Assembly (NCBI GenBank): GCA_028280915.1
Contig: JANQKX010000026.1
Coordinates: 1-8,194 of the forward strand
Length of the DNA stretch: 8,194 nucleotides
Direction: 5' to 3'
DNA from: Kiloniellaceae bacterium
GTDB taxonomy: Bacteria; Pseudomonadota; Alphaproteobacteria; Kiloniellales; Kiloniellaceae
In this document: positions 1-6,089 of the stretch, piece by piece
Position numbering within the stretch: the stretch's first letter is position 1
Layout of the letters: each line of letters opens with the position of its first letter
The notes under the pieces: generated by a model
Database searches by the model: none
What the model was told of the DNA's origin: nothing
Seen by the model: only the letters and a program-made list of their open reading frames with translations
Translations under genes and position numbers: made by a program

Positions 1-237
1 CGGGTCCTTCAGGCCGCGCCGCGCCGCGTAGCGGCTGCTGGCCCAGATTCCCACCACAAAGGCGAGCAGGGACGCCAGTAGAAGGGCCGGCCAGCCCCCG
101 GCGATGGCGATGAGGTAGGCAAAGGGCAGGGCGCCCAGGGAGCCCCAGGTCCCCGGCGCCTTGGGCAGCAAGCCGCAGCCGAACCAGGTGGCGATCACGG
201 CAATGGGGTGATAGGGGGAAAGGGGGGCTTGGCTCAC
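1..237 (-). CDS. pgpA: Phosphatidylglycerophosphatase A, N-terminal 79 residues (cut by window edge)
   Basis: Translating the minus strand from a GTG at 237 gives 79 codons that stay open to the window edge. PgpA is an inner-membrane enzyme that dephosphorylates phosphatidylglycerophosphate to phosphatidylglycerol. The recognisable part is the family's N-terminal motif: residues 20-34 read GCGLLPKAPGTWGSL, matching the G-x-G-x-x-P-x-A-P-G-T-x-G-S block. A hydrophobic stretch rich in A, L, I and G follows (about 36-64), then RRGLKDP just at the edge. The catalytic acidic DE motif, expected shortly after KDP, lies outside the window and cannot be checked. The start is constrained because the ispDF stop codon (TAA, 253-255) is in the same frame only five codons upstream. 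A possible AAAGG ribosome site sits about 12 bases before the GTG. It is probably co-transcribed with ispDF. Confidence 0.88.
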   Translation of the reverse strand, partial: MSQAPLSPYHPIAVIATWFGCGLLPKAPGTWGSLGALPFAYLIAIAGGWPALLLASLLAFVVGIWASSRYAARRGLKDP

Positions 238-252
238 GGTTCGTCGGCGCCT

Positions 253-1437
253 TTAGATGATGGTCTCTTTGGGCAGCTCGATGGTGGCCGTAGCCTGGGC
301 GGCGATGCCCTCGCGCCGGCCCGTGAAGCCCAGCTCTTCCGTGGTGGTGGCCTTCACGCTGATCCGTTCGGGCGCCAGGTCCAGGATCTGGGCGATGCGC
401 TCGACCATGGCGGATTTGTGGGGGCCGATTTTCGGCCGCTCGCAGATCAAGGTGACGTCCAGGTTGACGATGCGGCCGTTACGCTCCGTCACCAGCTCTT
501 TGGCGTGGGCCAGGAAGCGGGCGGAATCCGCGCCGGCCCAGCGGGGATCGCTGGGCGGAAAGTGATCCCCGATGTCGCCGGCGCCGATGGCGCCCAGGAT
601 GGCATCGGTGAGGGCATGCAGCCCCACGTCCGCGTCCGAGTGGCCCTTCAGCTTGGCGTCGTGGGGGACCGCAATACCGCAGAGGGTGACCCGGTCCCCG
701 GACTCGAAGCGGTGCACGTCGAAGCCAAGGCCGCTGCGGTATTCGGTGTTTTGCGATCCCATCTCTTGCAAGCCCTTGATGCGTTCGGCCATGGCCAGAT
801 CGGCCGATTGGGTGATCTTGATGTTAGCGGCGCCGCCGGGCACCAGGGCCACCGCCGAACCGGCCGCCGTGGCAATCGCCGCATCGTCGGTGAAATCGTC
901 CCGCCCGGCAAGGCCGCGGTGGGCGGCGAGTATGTCGGGGTAGCGAAAGCCCTGGGGCGTCTGGGCGCGCCACAGGCCCTGGCGGGGTACCGACTCGGCG
1001 ACACGGCCGTTTTCTTCCCGTTTCAGGCTGTCGCTCAAGGGCGTGGCGGCGATGGCGCCCGGGCTGTCAGCCAGAGCGCTGATGACCCTATCGATGGTCT
1101 CTCGATCCAGCAGCGGCCGGGCGCCGTCGTGAATCAGCACCAAGTCGGGCGCCGTTTCGGAAAGGCTTTCCAGGCCCAGGCGCACGGATTCCTGGCGGGA
1201 TTGCCCGCCGGGGGTCCAGGTGATCTCGCCAATACCCTGAGCCGCTTCTTCGAAAAGTGATTGATCGTTTGGGTGAATAACCACGCAAATCTGATCGATC
1301 TCGGGATGTTCGTCGAATGTGCTCAGGCAGTGGCTCAGCACGGGCCGGCCGGCGAGCGGCACGTATTGCTTGGGCAGGGCTTCGCCGAAACGGCTGCCCC
1401 GCCCAGCCGCGACGATTAGGGCGGCGATCTTCGGCAC
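253..1437 (-). CDS. ispDF: Bifunctional IspD/IspF enzyme of the MEP isoprenoid pathway
   Basis: A 394-residue fusion of two MEP-pathway enzymes in the cytosol. The IspD half (about 1-225) makes CDP-methylerythritol from MEP and CTP. It shows the nucleotide-binding start AAGRGSRFG (10-18), PKQY (22-25), GGQSRQESV (77-85), HDGARP (103-108) and GGAANIKIT (201-209). The IspF half (about 232-394) forms methylerythritol cyclodiphosphate. It shows GLGFDVHRF (236-244) with metal ligands D240 and H242, GHSDADV (265-271), the third ligand H274, and KATTTEE (362-368). Both active sites look complete. IspDF fusions are known from alphaproteobacteria and epsilonproteobacteria. I chose the GTG at 1437 because the family's N-terminus (MPKIAALIVAAGRG) begins there and a GAGG ribosome site lies 8 bases upstream. 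The frame stays open to 1977, but that extension is low-complexity antisense of the neighbouring gene. pgpA follows after 15 bases. Confidence 0.96.
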   Translation of the reverse strand: MPKIAALIVAAGRGSRFGEALPKQYVPLAGRPVLSHCLSTFDEHPEIDQICVVIHPNDQSLFEEAAQGIGEITWTPGGQSRQESVRLGLESLSETAPDLVLIHDGARPLLDRETIDRVISALADSPGAIAATPLSDSLKREENGRVAESVPRQGLWRAQTPQGFRYPDILAAHRGLAGRDDFTDDAAIATAAGSAVALVPGGAANIKITQSADLAMAERIKGLQEMGSQNTEYRSGLGFDVHRFESGDRVTLCGIAVPHDAKLKGHSDADVGLHALTDAILGAIGAGDIGDHFPPSDPRWAGADSARFLAHAKELVTERNGRIVNLDVTLICERPKIGPHKSAMVERIAQILDLAPERISVKATTTEELGFTGRREGIAAQATATIELPKETII

Positions 1438-1524
1438 GGTGTGAACCTCAAGGCGGTTGACGGAAATTTCGCCGCGAGGGTAGTGCGCTCTGTCGCCCAG
1501 GCCAAGGGCGATGTATAAGACGGC
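1438..1524. promoter_or_regulatory. Divergent intergenic region between ispDF and the YpjD-like gene
   Basis: These 87 bases separate two divergently read genes, so they should carry, or lie close to, promoters for both. On the plus strand TTGACG at 1457-1462 resembles a -35 box, but at 17 bases spacing the -10 candidate is only GTAGTG, a poor match. On the minus strand TTATAC (1513-1518) resembles a -10 box without a good -35 partner. An AAGGG at 1504-1508 precedes the plus-strand gene. The promoter role is inferred from gene orientation; no exact promoter is claimed. Confidence 0.4.
1446..1449 (-). promoter_or_regulatory. Ribosome binding site of ispDF
   Basis: On the minus strand GAGG lies 8 bases before the GTG at 1437. 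This spacing supports the GTG as the true start over any codon in the long upstream open frame. Confidence 0.6.
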
Positions 1525-2334
1525 ATGACCAATGGCCTGATTTTTTCCCTCTCTGCCCTGGCGGCGCTTCTGCCCGCGGCGATCCTGCCGTTCCGGCGGG
1601 CGTTGGATCGTCCGGATTTGGTCTTTTGGTCCCTTTTCGCCGTGGCCTTGGCGGGGGCGGTGACCTATTGCGCCGTTGCCGTGGAAACGGTGTGGACCAC
1701 CAGCTTTGCCGTTACCCTGTGGGTGTCCATCGCCGCCACCTTGTTGCTCTATGGCATTACCGTGGCCTTCAGCCCGGTGGCCATCCGGCTCAGCGCCCTC
1801 TTGATCCCTTATTTGGTATTGCTGGCGGCCTTGGCCGTTTTGTTCGCCGCCGGCACGCCGGACGCGCCGGTGGCGGTAACCCCCGGCCCTTGGTTGTCCC
1901 TGCACATCGTGCTTTCGGTGCTGAGCTATGCCCTGATCACCCTCGCGGCCGTGGCGGGGGTAGCGGTTTTTGTGCAAGAGCGGTCCCTAAAGCGCAAAAC
2001 CGACATCCCCTTGGGCCTTCGCCTACCGGCCATCGCCGATTCGGAACAGCTCCAGTTGCGGTGGCTCTGGGCCGCCGAAGGGGTCCTGGGGCTGAGCATC
2101 ATCAGCGGCATCGCCCAGATGTATGTGAGCCGGGGCGAATGGCTGGCCCTGGACCACAAGACCATCCTGGCCGTCCTGGCTTTCGTGGTCATTGGGGTTT
2201 TGCTTGTCCTGCATCTGAAAAGCGGCCTGAGGGGGCGCCGGGCTGCCCGCTTGCTGCTGATCGCATACCTGCTGCTGTCCCTGGCCTATCCCGGGGTGAA
2301 GTTCGTCACGGATATTCTCTTGGCCGGGGCCTGA
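1525..2334 (+). CDS. YpjD/CcsA-like inner-membrane protein (cytochrome c assembly family)
   Basis: A 269-residue polytopic membrane protein with about eight hydrophobic segments (roughly 4-22, 32-53, 62-81, 88-109, 124-151, 179-192, 203-222 and 229-252). The best recognised parts are the central WLSLHIVLSVLSYA (123-136, with H127), the QERSLKRK loop (151-158), LDHKTIL (199-205, with H201), the basic GLRGRRAAR loop (224-232), and the end LAYPGVKFVTDILL. This pattern and length match the YpjD/HemX-like branch of the CcsA cytochrome c assembly superfamily, where conserved histidines are candidate haem ligands. Its biochemical role is uncertain: YpjD proteins are not established cytochrome c synthases, and no other ccm or ccs gene is visible. 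The ATG at 1525 is preceded in frame by TAA at 1516, so no longer form exists. Its only nearby Shine-Dalgarno-like sequence, AAGGG, is rather far away (16 bases). Confidence 0.72.
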   Translation: MTNGLIFSLSALAALLPAAILPFRRALDRPDLVFWSLFAVALAGAVTYCAVAVETVWTTSFAVTLWVSIAATLLLYGITVAFSPVAIRLSALLIPYLVLLAALAVLFAAGTPDAPVAVTPGPWLSLHIVLSVLSYALITLAAVAGVAVFVQERSLKRKTDIPLGLRLPAIADSEQLQLRWLWAAEGVLGLSIISGIAQMYVSRGEWLALDHKTILAVLAFVVIGVLLVLHLKSGLRGRRAARLLLIAYLLLSLAYPGVKFVTDILLAGA

Positions 2335-2447
2335 GCACAAATTTGATCGCCGATTCAATGAGAAAGGCTTGCAATCCGGGCGGCATTCTGCTTTTTGCAA
2401 TGCACAATTTGCACATAAATTCATCGATCAAGATATTTGCCTAAAAA
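2335..2447 (+). promoter_or_regulatory. AT-rich leader/promoter region of the dusB-ntrBC operon with repeated TTGCA motifs
   Basis: This 113-base gap is clearly more AT-rich than the surrounding GC-rich genes. TTGCA occurs at 2369, 2395 and 2409, and TGCA also at 2401. The stretch 2394-2415 reads as two imperfect copies of TTTGCA followed by a CACA or CA element. NtrC sites in other proteobacteria are built from TGCAC half-sites, so autoregulation is conceivable, but the spacing here (starts 14 or 9 bases apart) does not fit the usual 13. Weak sigma-70-like pairs exist, for example TTGCAC at 2409 with GATATT at 2432. No -24/-12 sigma-54 promoter and no convincing terminator for the preceding gene were found. 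Confidence 0.4.
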
Positions 2448-3446
2448 ATGAGCATCTCTATCGGACCCATCCAGTTAGAGTCACCGGTCATCCTGGCACC
2501 CATGTCGGGGGTTACGGATCGGCCTTTTCGCCAGGCGGTGCGGCGCTGCGGCGCCGGCATGGTGGTGTCCGAGATGATCGCCAGTCAGGCCATGATCCGC
2601 CTGGCCAAGGAAACCTTGAAGGAAAACCGCAAGGTGGCGGGGGACCGTCGGGACGAGCCGGGCTTGGCGGTGCAATTGGCCGGCTGCGAGCCCTCGGTTA
2701 TGGCCGAGGCGGCCAAGCTGAACGAGGACCGGGGGGCGTCGGTCATCGACATCAACTTCGGTTGCCCGGCCAAGAAGGTGGTCAACAAGTATGCCGGCTC
2801 TGCGATCATGCAGGACGAGGCGCTTGCCGGGCGCATCATGGCGGCCACGGTGAAGGCGGTTTCCCTGCCGGTCACGGTGAAGATGCGCACCGGCTGGGAC
2901 GCGGCCCACCGCAACGCGCCCGAGATTGCCCGTATCGCCCAGGACTGCGGTATTCAGATGATCACGGTGCACGGCCGCACCCGCTGTCAGAAGTATCGCG
3001 GCAGCGCCGATTGGGCCTTTATCCGCGAGGTAAAGGCGGCAGTGGACCTGCCGGTGATCGTAAACGGCGACATCGTGGACTTTCCGGACGTCACCACCGC
3101 CTTGGCCCGGTCGGGGGCGGACGGGGTGATGATCGGCCGGGGGGCTTATGGCCGGCCGTGGTTTCTGCGCCAGGTAATGGATCTGGTGGACGTTGGTGCC
3201 GCCTCATCGGAACCGGGTGCGGCGGAGAAATACGATATCATCGCAAGCCATTACGAAGAGATCTTGAGTTATTTTGGCAAGGGCCAGGGGGTCCGAATCG
3301 CGCGCAAGCATTTGGGGTGGTATGTGAAGGGACTGGCGGGCGCCAACGAGTTCCGCGCCCAGGTGAACCAAACCGAAGACCCGGCGCGGGTGATCTCTCT
3401 GCTCCGTGACTTTTTCAGGCCTCTGATTCAGGAGCAGGCGGCATGA
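2448..3446 (+). CDS. dusB: tRNA-dihydrouridine synthase DusB (NifR3 family)
   Basis: A 332-residue flavoenzyme that reduces specific uridines of tRNA to dihydrouridine using FMN and NADPH. The TIM-barrel signatures are present in order: APMSGVTDRPFR (17-28), DINFGCPAKKVV (101-112) with the catalytic cysteine C106, VKMRTGW (144-150) with K145, TVHGRTRCQKYRG (173-184) with H175, VNGDI (205-209) and the FMN-phosphate loop MIGRGAYGRPW (228-238). The helical RNA-binding C-terminus (about 245-332) is present, and length is normal for the family. The ATG at 2448 gives the typical family N-terminus (MSISIGPIQL). The bases before it are A-rich with no clear Shine-Dalgarno. The gene's stop overlaps the ntrB start (ATGA). 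In Rhodobacter capsulatus the equivalent nifR3 leads the ntrBC operon, and the same order is seen here. Confidence 0.95.
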   Translation: MSISIGPIQLESPVILAPMSGVTDRPFRQAVRRCGAGMVVSEMIASQAMIRLAKETLKENRKVAGDRRDEPGLAVQLAGCEPSVMAEAAKLNEDRGASVIDINFGCPAKKVVNKYAGSAIMQDEALAGRIMAATVKAVSLPVTVKMRTGWDAAHRNAPEIARIAQDCGIQMITVHGRTRCQKYRGSADWAFIREVKAAVDLPVIVNGDIVDFPDVTTALARSGADGVMIGRGAYGRPWFLRQVMDLVDVGAASSEPGAAEKYDIIASHYEEILSYFGKGQGVRIARKHLGWYVKGLAGANEFRAQVNQTEDPARVISLLRDFFRPLIQEQAA

Positions 3447-4609
3447 GCGCGCGCCAGGGTCATAAACGGACCGCGCCACGGGAGGCCGCGCGCTCCTCCG
3501 ATCTTTCGGCCATCGTGAATGCCTTGCCCCAGCCCATTGTGGCTGTTGACAGGGACAATCGCGTGGTTTTCGCGAATTCGGCCGCCGAACAGTTTTTTCG
3601 CTCTTCCTTATCCATGCAGCCGGGCAGCGCCTTGGCGGCCCATCTGCCGGCGGACAGCCCGCTGTTCGCGCTGATCCAGCAGGTGCGGCAGCGCAACCAG
3701 TCCATTTCCGAGCACCAGGTGAGCCTGGAGACGCCCAAGATTGGCCTGCAGGAGGTGACCATTGATGCCGCGCCCCTGTCGGAAGATCCCTCGGTGGTGG
3801 TGATCGCCTTGCGGGAGGGCGCCATCGCCCGGCGTATCGACCAGCAGCTGGTGCACCGCAACGCCGCCCGCTCGGTTACCGCCATGGGTGCCTTGCTGGC
3901 CCACGAGGTGAAAAACCCCTTGAGCGGCATTCGTGGGGCCGCCCAGTTGCTGGAAGCCGATGTGCCGCCCGCCGGCCGGGAGCTGACCCGCCTGATCTGC
4001 GATGAAGCGGACCGGATTGTTGGTCTGGTGGACGACATGGAGATGTTCTCCGACCAGCGGCCCATCGCCAAGGAAGGCGTGAACATTCACGAGGTCCTGG
4101 ATCACGTGCGGCGCCTTGTAGAGGCCGGGACCGGTAGCGGCATCCACTTCCTGCGCGAGTTCGACCCCTCCCTGCCGCTGGTTTACGGGCACCGGGATCT
4201 GCTCATCCAGGCCTTTTTGAACCTGGTGAAAAACGCGGCGGAAGCCCTTGAAGGTAGGGGTGAAATCAAGGGTGAGATCACCATGCGGACCCAATACCTG
4301 CAAGGGATACGCCTGGCGGTGAACGGGCCCCAGTACGGCCACGAGGTGCCCTTGGCCATTTCCATTTGTGACAACGGTGGCGGTATTGCGCCCTCTCTTC
4401 ACAGCAACCTCTTCGATCCTTTCGTCACCTCCAAGTCGGGGGGCAAGGGCTTGGGGCTGGCCCTGGTGGCCAAGGTGGTGGACGACCACGGGGGCGTGAT
4501 CGAATGCGACAGCCGGCCGGGCCACACGGAGTTTCGCGTGCTCCTGCCCATGATGCCCAAGGCACCGTCGAGCCGGCGGCGGAAACCGAAGTCGAAGGGG
4601 GAGGGGTGA
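3443..4609 (+). CDS. ntrB: Nitrogen-regulation sensor histidine kinase NtrB (NRII, GlnL)
   Basis: A 388-residue soluble kinase/phosphatase that controls NtrC phosphorylation, with activity set by PII proteins in known systems. A PAS domain (about 21-115; NALPQPIVAVDRDNRVVFAN) is followed by the dimerisation/H-box with AHEVKNPLSGIRGAAQLLE (153-171; phosphoacceptor H154). The ATP-binding domain shows the N box NLVKNAAEA (260-268, N264), the G1 box DNGGGI (310-315), the F box FDPFVTSK (324-331) and the G2 box GKGLGLA (334-340). No membrane segment is present, as expected for NtrB. The protein ends in a strongly basic tail (about 372-388, rich in R, K and S). The start ATG overlaps the dusB stop by four bases, so translation is probably coupled. 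ntrC follows after 3 bases. NtrB rather than NtrY is supported by the short, soluble architecture and the position before ntrC. Confidence 0.95.
   Translation: MSARQGHKRTAPREAARSSDLSAIVNALPQPIVAVDRDNRVVFANSAAEQFFRSSLSMQPGSALAAHLPADSPLFALIQQVRQRNQSISEHQVSLETPKIGLQEVTIDAAPLSEDPSVVVIALREGAIARRIDQQLVHRNAARSVTAMGALLAHEVKNPLSGIRGAAQLLEADVPPAGRELTRLICDEADRIVGLVDDMEMFSDQRPIAKEGVNIHEVLDHVRRLVEAGTGSGIHFLREFDPSLPLVYGHRDLLIQAFLNLVKNAAEALEGRGEIKGEITMRTQYLQGIRLAVNGPQYGHEVPLAISICDNGGGIAPSLHSNLFDPFVTSKSGGKGLGLALVAKVVDDHGGVIECDSRPGHTEFRVLLPMMPKAPSSRRRKPKSKGEG
4597..4606 (+). promoter_or_regulatory. Strong ribosome binding site of ntrC inside the end of ntrB
   Basis: The purine run GGGGGAGGGG ends 6 bases before the ntrC ATG at 4613 and lies within the last codons of ntrB. 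It fixes the ntrC start and suggests translational coupling of sensor and regulator. Confidence 0.65.
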
Positions 4610-4612
4610 GGC

Positions 4613-6049
4613 ATGGCCACGGTATTGATCGCCGATGACGATCGCGCCATTCGCCTGGTTTTGACCCAGGCCTTGGAGCGGGAAGGGCATGAGGTCCAGT
4701 CCACCGAGCATGCCGGGACTCTCTGGCAATGGGTGAAGGACGGCCGGGGCGACGTGGTTATCACCGATGTGGTGATGCCCGATGAAAACGGCCTGGAGCT
4801 GGTGCCGCGCATCAAAAAGCTGCGCCCGGCGCTCAAAGTGATCGTCATGTCGGCGCAGAACACCCTGCTGACCGCGGTCAAGGCCAACCAGCGCGGGGCG
4901 TTCGAGTACCTACCCAAGCCCTTCGATCTGAAAGAGGTGGTTTCCGTGGTCGAGCGGGCGGCGGAGAACCCCGCGCCGGCCAGCCTGGAGGCCGAGGAGG
5001 GGGACGGGGAAATCGACTCCCTGCCCATGATCGGCCGCTCGGCCGCCATGCAGGAGATCTACCGGGTCCTGGCGCGGGTGATGGGCACGGATTTGACCGT
5101 CATGCTTTATGGGGAATCGGGCACCGGCAAGGAACTGGTGGCCCGCGCCCTACACGGCTATGGCAAGCGGCGCAACGGGGCCTTTGTCGCCGTGAACATG
5201 GCCGCCATTCCCCGGGATCTGGTGGAAAGCGAACTCTTCGGCCACGAGCGCGGCGCCTTTACCGGCGCGGTCAACCGCTCGCCCGGGCGCTTTGAGCAGG
5301 CGGCGGGCGGCACCTTGTTCCTGGACGAGATCGGCGACATGCCCCTGGAAGCGCAGACCCGTTTGCTGCGGGTCTTGCAGGAGGGGGAATACACCACCGT
5401 GGGCGGGCGCCAGATGATCCGCGCCGATGTGCGCATCATCGCCGCCACCCACCGGGATCTCTTGGAGGAGGTGCGCCGGGGACGTTTCCGAGAGGACCTC
5501 TATTACCGTCTGAGCGTGGTGCCCATCCGCCTGCCGCCCTTGCGGGAACGGCGGGACGATATCCCCGAACTGGTCCGGCACTTTCTTCTGGCGGCGAAAA
5601 AGGACGGCCTGGCCGCCAAGACCATCGACGCGGACGCCATGGCCGACTTAAAGACCTATGACTGGCCCGGCAACGTGCGGGAGTTGGAAAACGTGGTGCG
5701 GCGCTTGGTGGTGCTCTATGGCGCCAGCACCATTTACCGCTCGGCAGTGCGCACGGAACTGAGCGATCTGGTGGTGGGCAGCAAGGGTCTGGTGGCGCCC
5801 AGCGAATCCCTGGGCGAGGCGGTGGAGCGTCATCTGAAGGAATACTTCCTGGCCCATAGCGAGTCGCTCCCCGCCTCGGGCCTTTATGGCCTGGTGCTGC
5901 GGGAAGTGGAGCGTCCGCTGATCGAATTGTCCTTGCTGGCCACCCGGGGAAACCAGATAAAAGCCGCCGATTTGCTGGGGCTTAATCGCAATACCCTGCG
6001 CAAAAAAATCAGAGAACTGGACATTCAGGTTGTTCGGGGCCTTAAATAG
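4613..6049 (+). CDS. ntrC: Nitrogen-regulation response regulator NtrC (sigma-54 activator, NRI, GlnG)
   Basis: A 478-residue transcription activator of the sigma-54 type. The receiver domain (1 to about 120) has the acidic pocket D8-D10, phosphoacceptor D52 in TDVVMPDENG, S80 and K102 (PKPFD). The AAA+ domain (about 138-370) has Walker A GESGTGKE (167-174), the sigma-54 contact loop GAFTGA (214-219), Walker B GGTLFLDEIGD (232-242), RFREDLYYRL (291-300) and WPGNVRELEN (351-360). The C-terminal Fis-type helix-turn-helix is at about 435-472 (GNQIKAADLLGLNRNTLRKKIREL). All key residues for phosphorylation, ATP hydrolysis and polymerase contact are in place, so it should be fully active. Phosphorylated NtrC drives genes for ammonium assimilation and alternative nitrogen sources. 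Neighbours are ntrB (3 bases upstream) and ntrY (40 bases downstream). The nearest alternative, NtrX, is less likely given the position after ntrB. Confidence 0.96.
   Translation: MATVLIADDDRAIRLVLTQALEREGHEVQSTEHAGTLWQWVKDGRGDVVITDVVMPDENGLELVPRIKKLRPALKVIVMSAQNTLLTAVKANQRGAFEYLPKPFDLKEVVSVVERAAENPAPASLEAEEGDGEIDSLPMIGRSAAMQEIYRVLARVMGTDLTVMLYGESGTGKELVARALHGYGKRRNGAFVAVNMAAIPRDLVESELFGHERGAFTGAVNRSPGRFEQAAGGTLFLDEIGDMPLEAQTRLLRVLQEGEYTTVGGRQMIRADVRIIAATHRDLLEEVRRGRFREDLYYRLSVVPIRLPPLRERRDDIPELVRHFLLAAKKDGLAAKTIDADAMADLKTYDWPGNVRELENVVRRLVVLYGASTIYRSAVRTELSDLVVGSKGLVAPSESLGEAVERHLKEYFLAHSESLPASGLYGLVLREVERPLIELSLLATRGNQIKAADLLGLNRNTLRKKIRELDIQVVRGLK
6018..6047 (+). promoter_or_regulatory. 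Possible internal promoter upstream of ntrY
   Basis: TGGACA (6018-6023, five of six matches to TTGACA) is followed after 18 bases by TTAAAT (6042-6047, four of six matches to TATAAT), overlapping the end of ntrC. A transcript would begin near 6053, at the base of the hairpin next to it. The -35-like bases also encode the conserved LDIQ end of NtrC, so the match may be chance. Confidence 0.22.
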
Positions 6050-6050
6050 C

Positions 6051-6074
6051 TCCTGTGGCATTATTGCCACAGGG
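6051..6074 (+). repeat. Perfect inverted repeat (hairpin) between ntrC and ntrY
   Basis: CCTGTGGCA (6052-6060) is exactly complementary to TGCCACAGG (6065-6073) around the four-base loop TTAT, giving a 9-bp stem that a T-G wobble (6051/6074) extends by one. It begins two bases after the ntrC stop codon and ends 15 bases before the ntrY ATG. No T-run follows on the plus strand, so it does not look like a normal intrinsic terminator. It could be an mRNA-stability or attenuating stem-loop, or a DNA operator dyad. The structure is seen directly; its role is not known. Confidence 0.6.
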
Positions 6075-6089
6075 TATGGGCGTTGAGCC

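Noticed and set aside
208..1260. Plus-strand open frame of 350 codons opposite ispDF
   Set aside because: It is antisense to both conserved IspD and IspF domains, and its translation shows no family motif.
1438..1977. N-terminal extension of ispDF by 180 codons in the same open frame
   Set aside because: The extension is antisense to the YpjD-like gene and low-complexity. The IspD family N-terminus and a GAGG ribosome site coincide with the GTG at 1437.
2335..2400. Intrinsic terminator after the YpjD-like gene
   Set aside because: A short T-run occurs at 2392-2396, but no stable GC stem directly precedes it. Only weak, interrupted pairing such as TTGCAA with TTGCAA was found.
2381..2413. 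Sigma-54 (-24/-12) promoter upstream of dusB
   Set aside because: GG at 2382-2383 and GC at 2397-2398 are 13 bases apart instead of 10, and the GC at 2411-2412 has no GG at the right distance.
2369..3409. Plus-strand open frame overlapping dusB in another frame
   Set aside because: It is rich in G and R with no motif, while the overlapping frame encodes complete DusB signatures.
3608..4729. Minus-strand open frame of 373 codons opposite ntrB
   Set aside because: It is antisense to the NtrB PAS and kinase domains, with biased composition (H, Q, G) and no motif.
6052..6073. NifA upstream activating site at the dyad
   Set aside because: NifA sites are TGT-N10-ACA; here the TGT and ACA are 12 bases apart.
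6051..6080. Hairpin after ntrC as a standard rho-independent terminator
   Set aside because: The stem is good, but it is followed by GGTATGGGCG rather than a T-run, so normal intrinsic termination on the plus strand is not supported.
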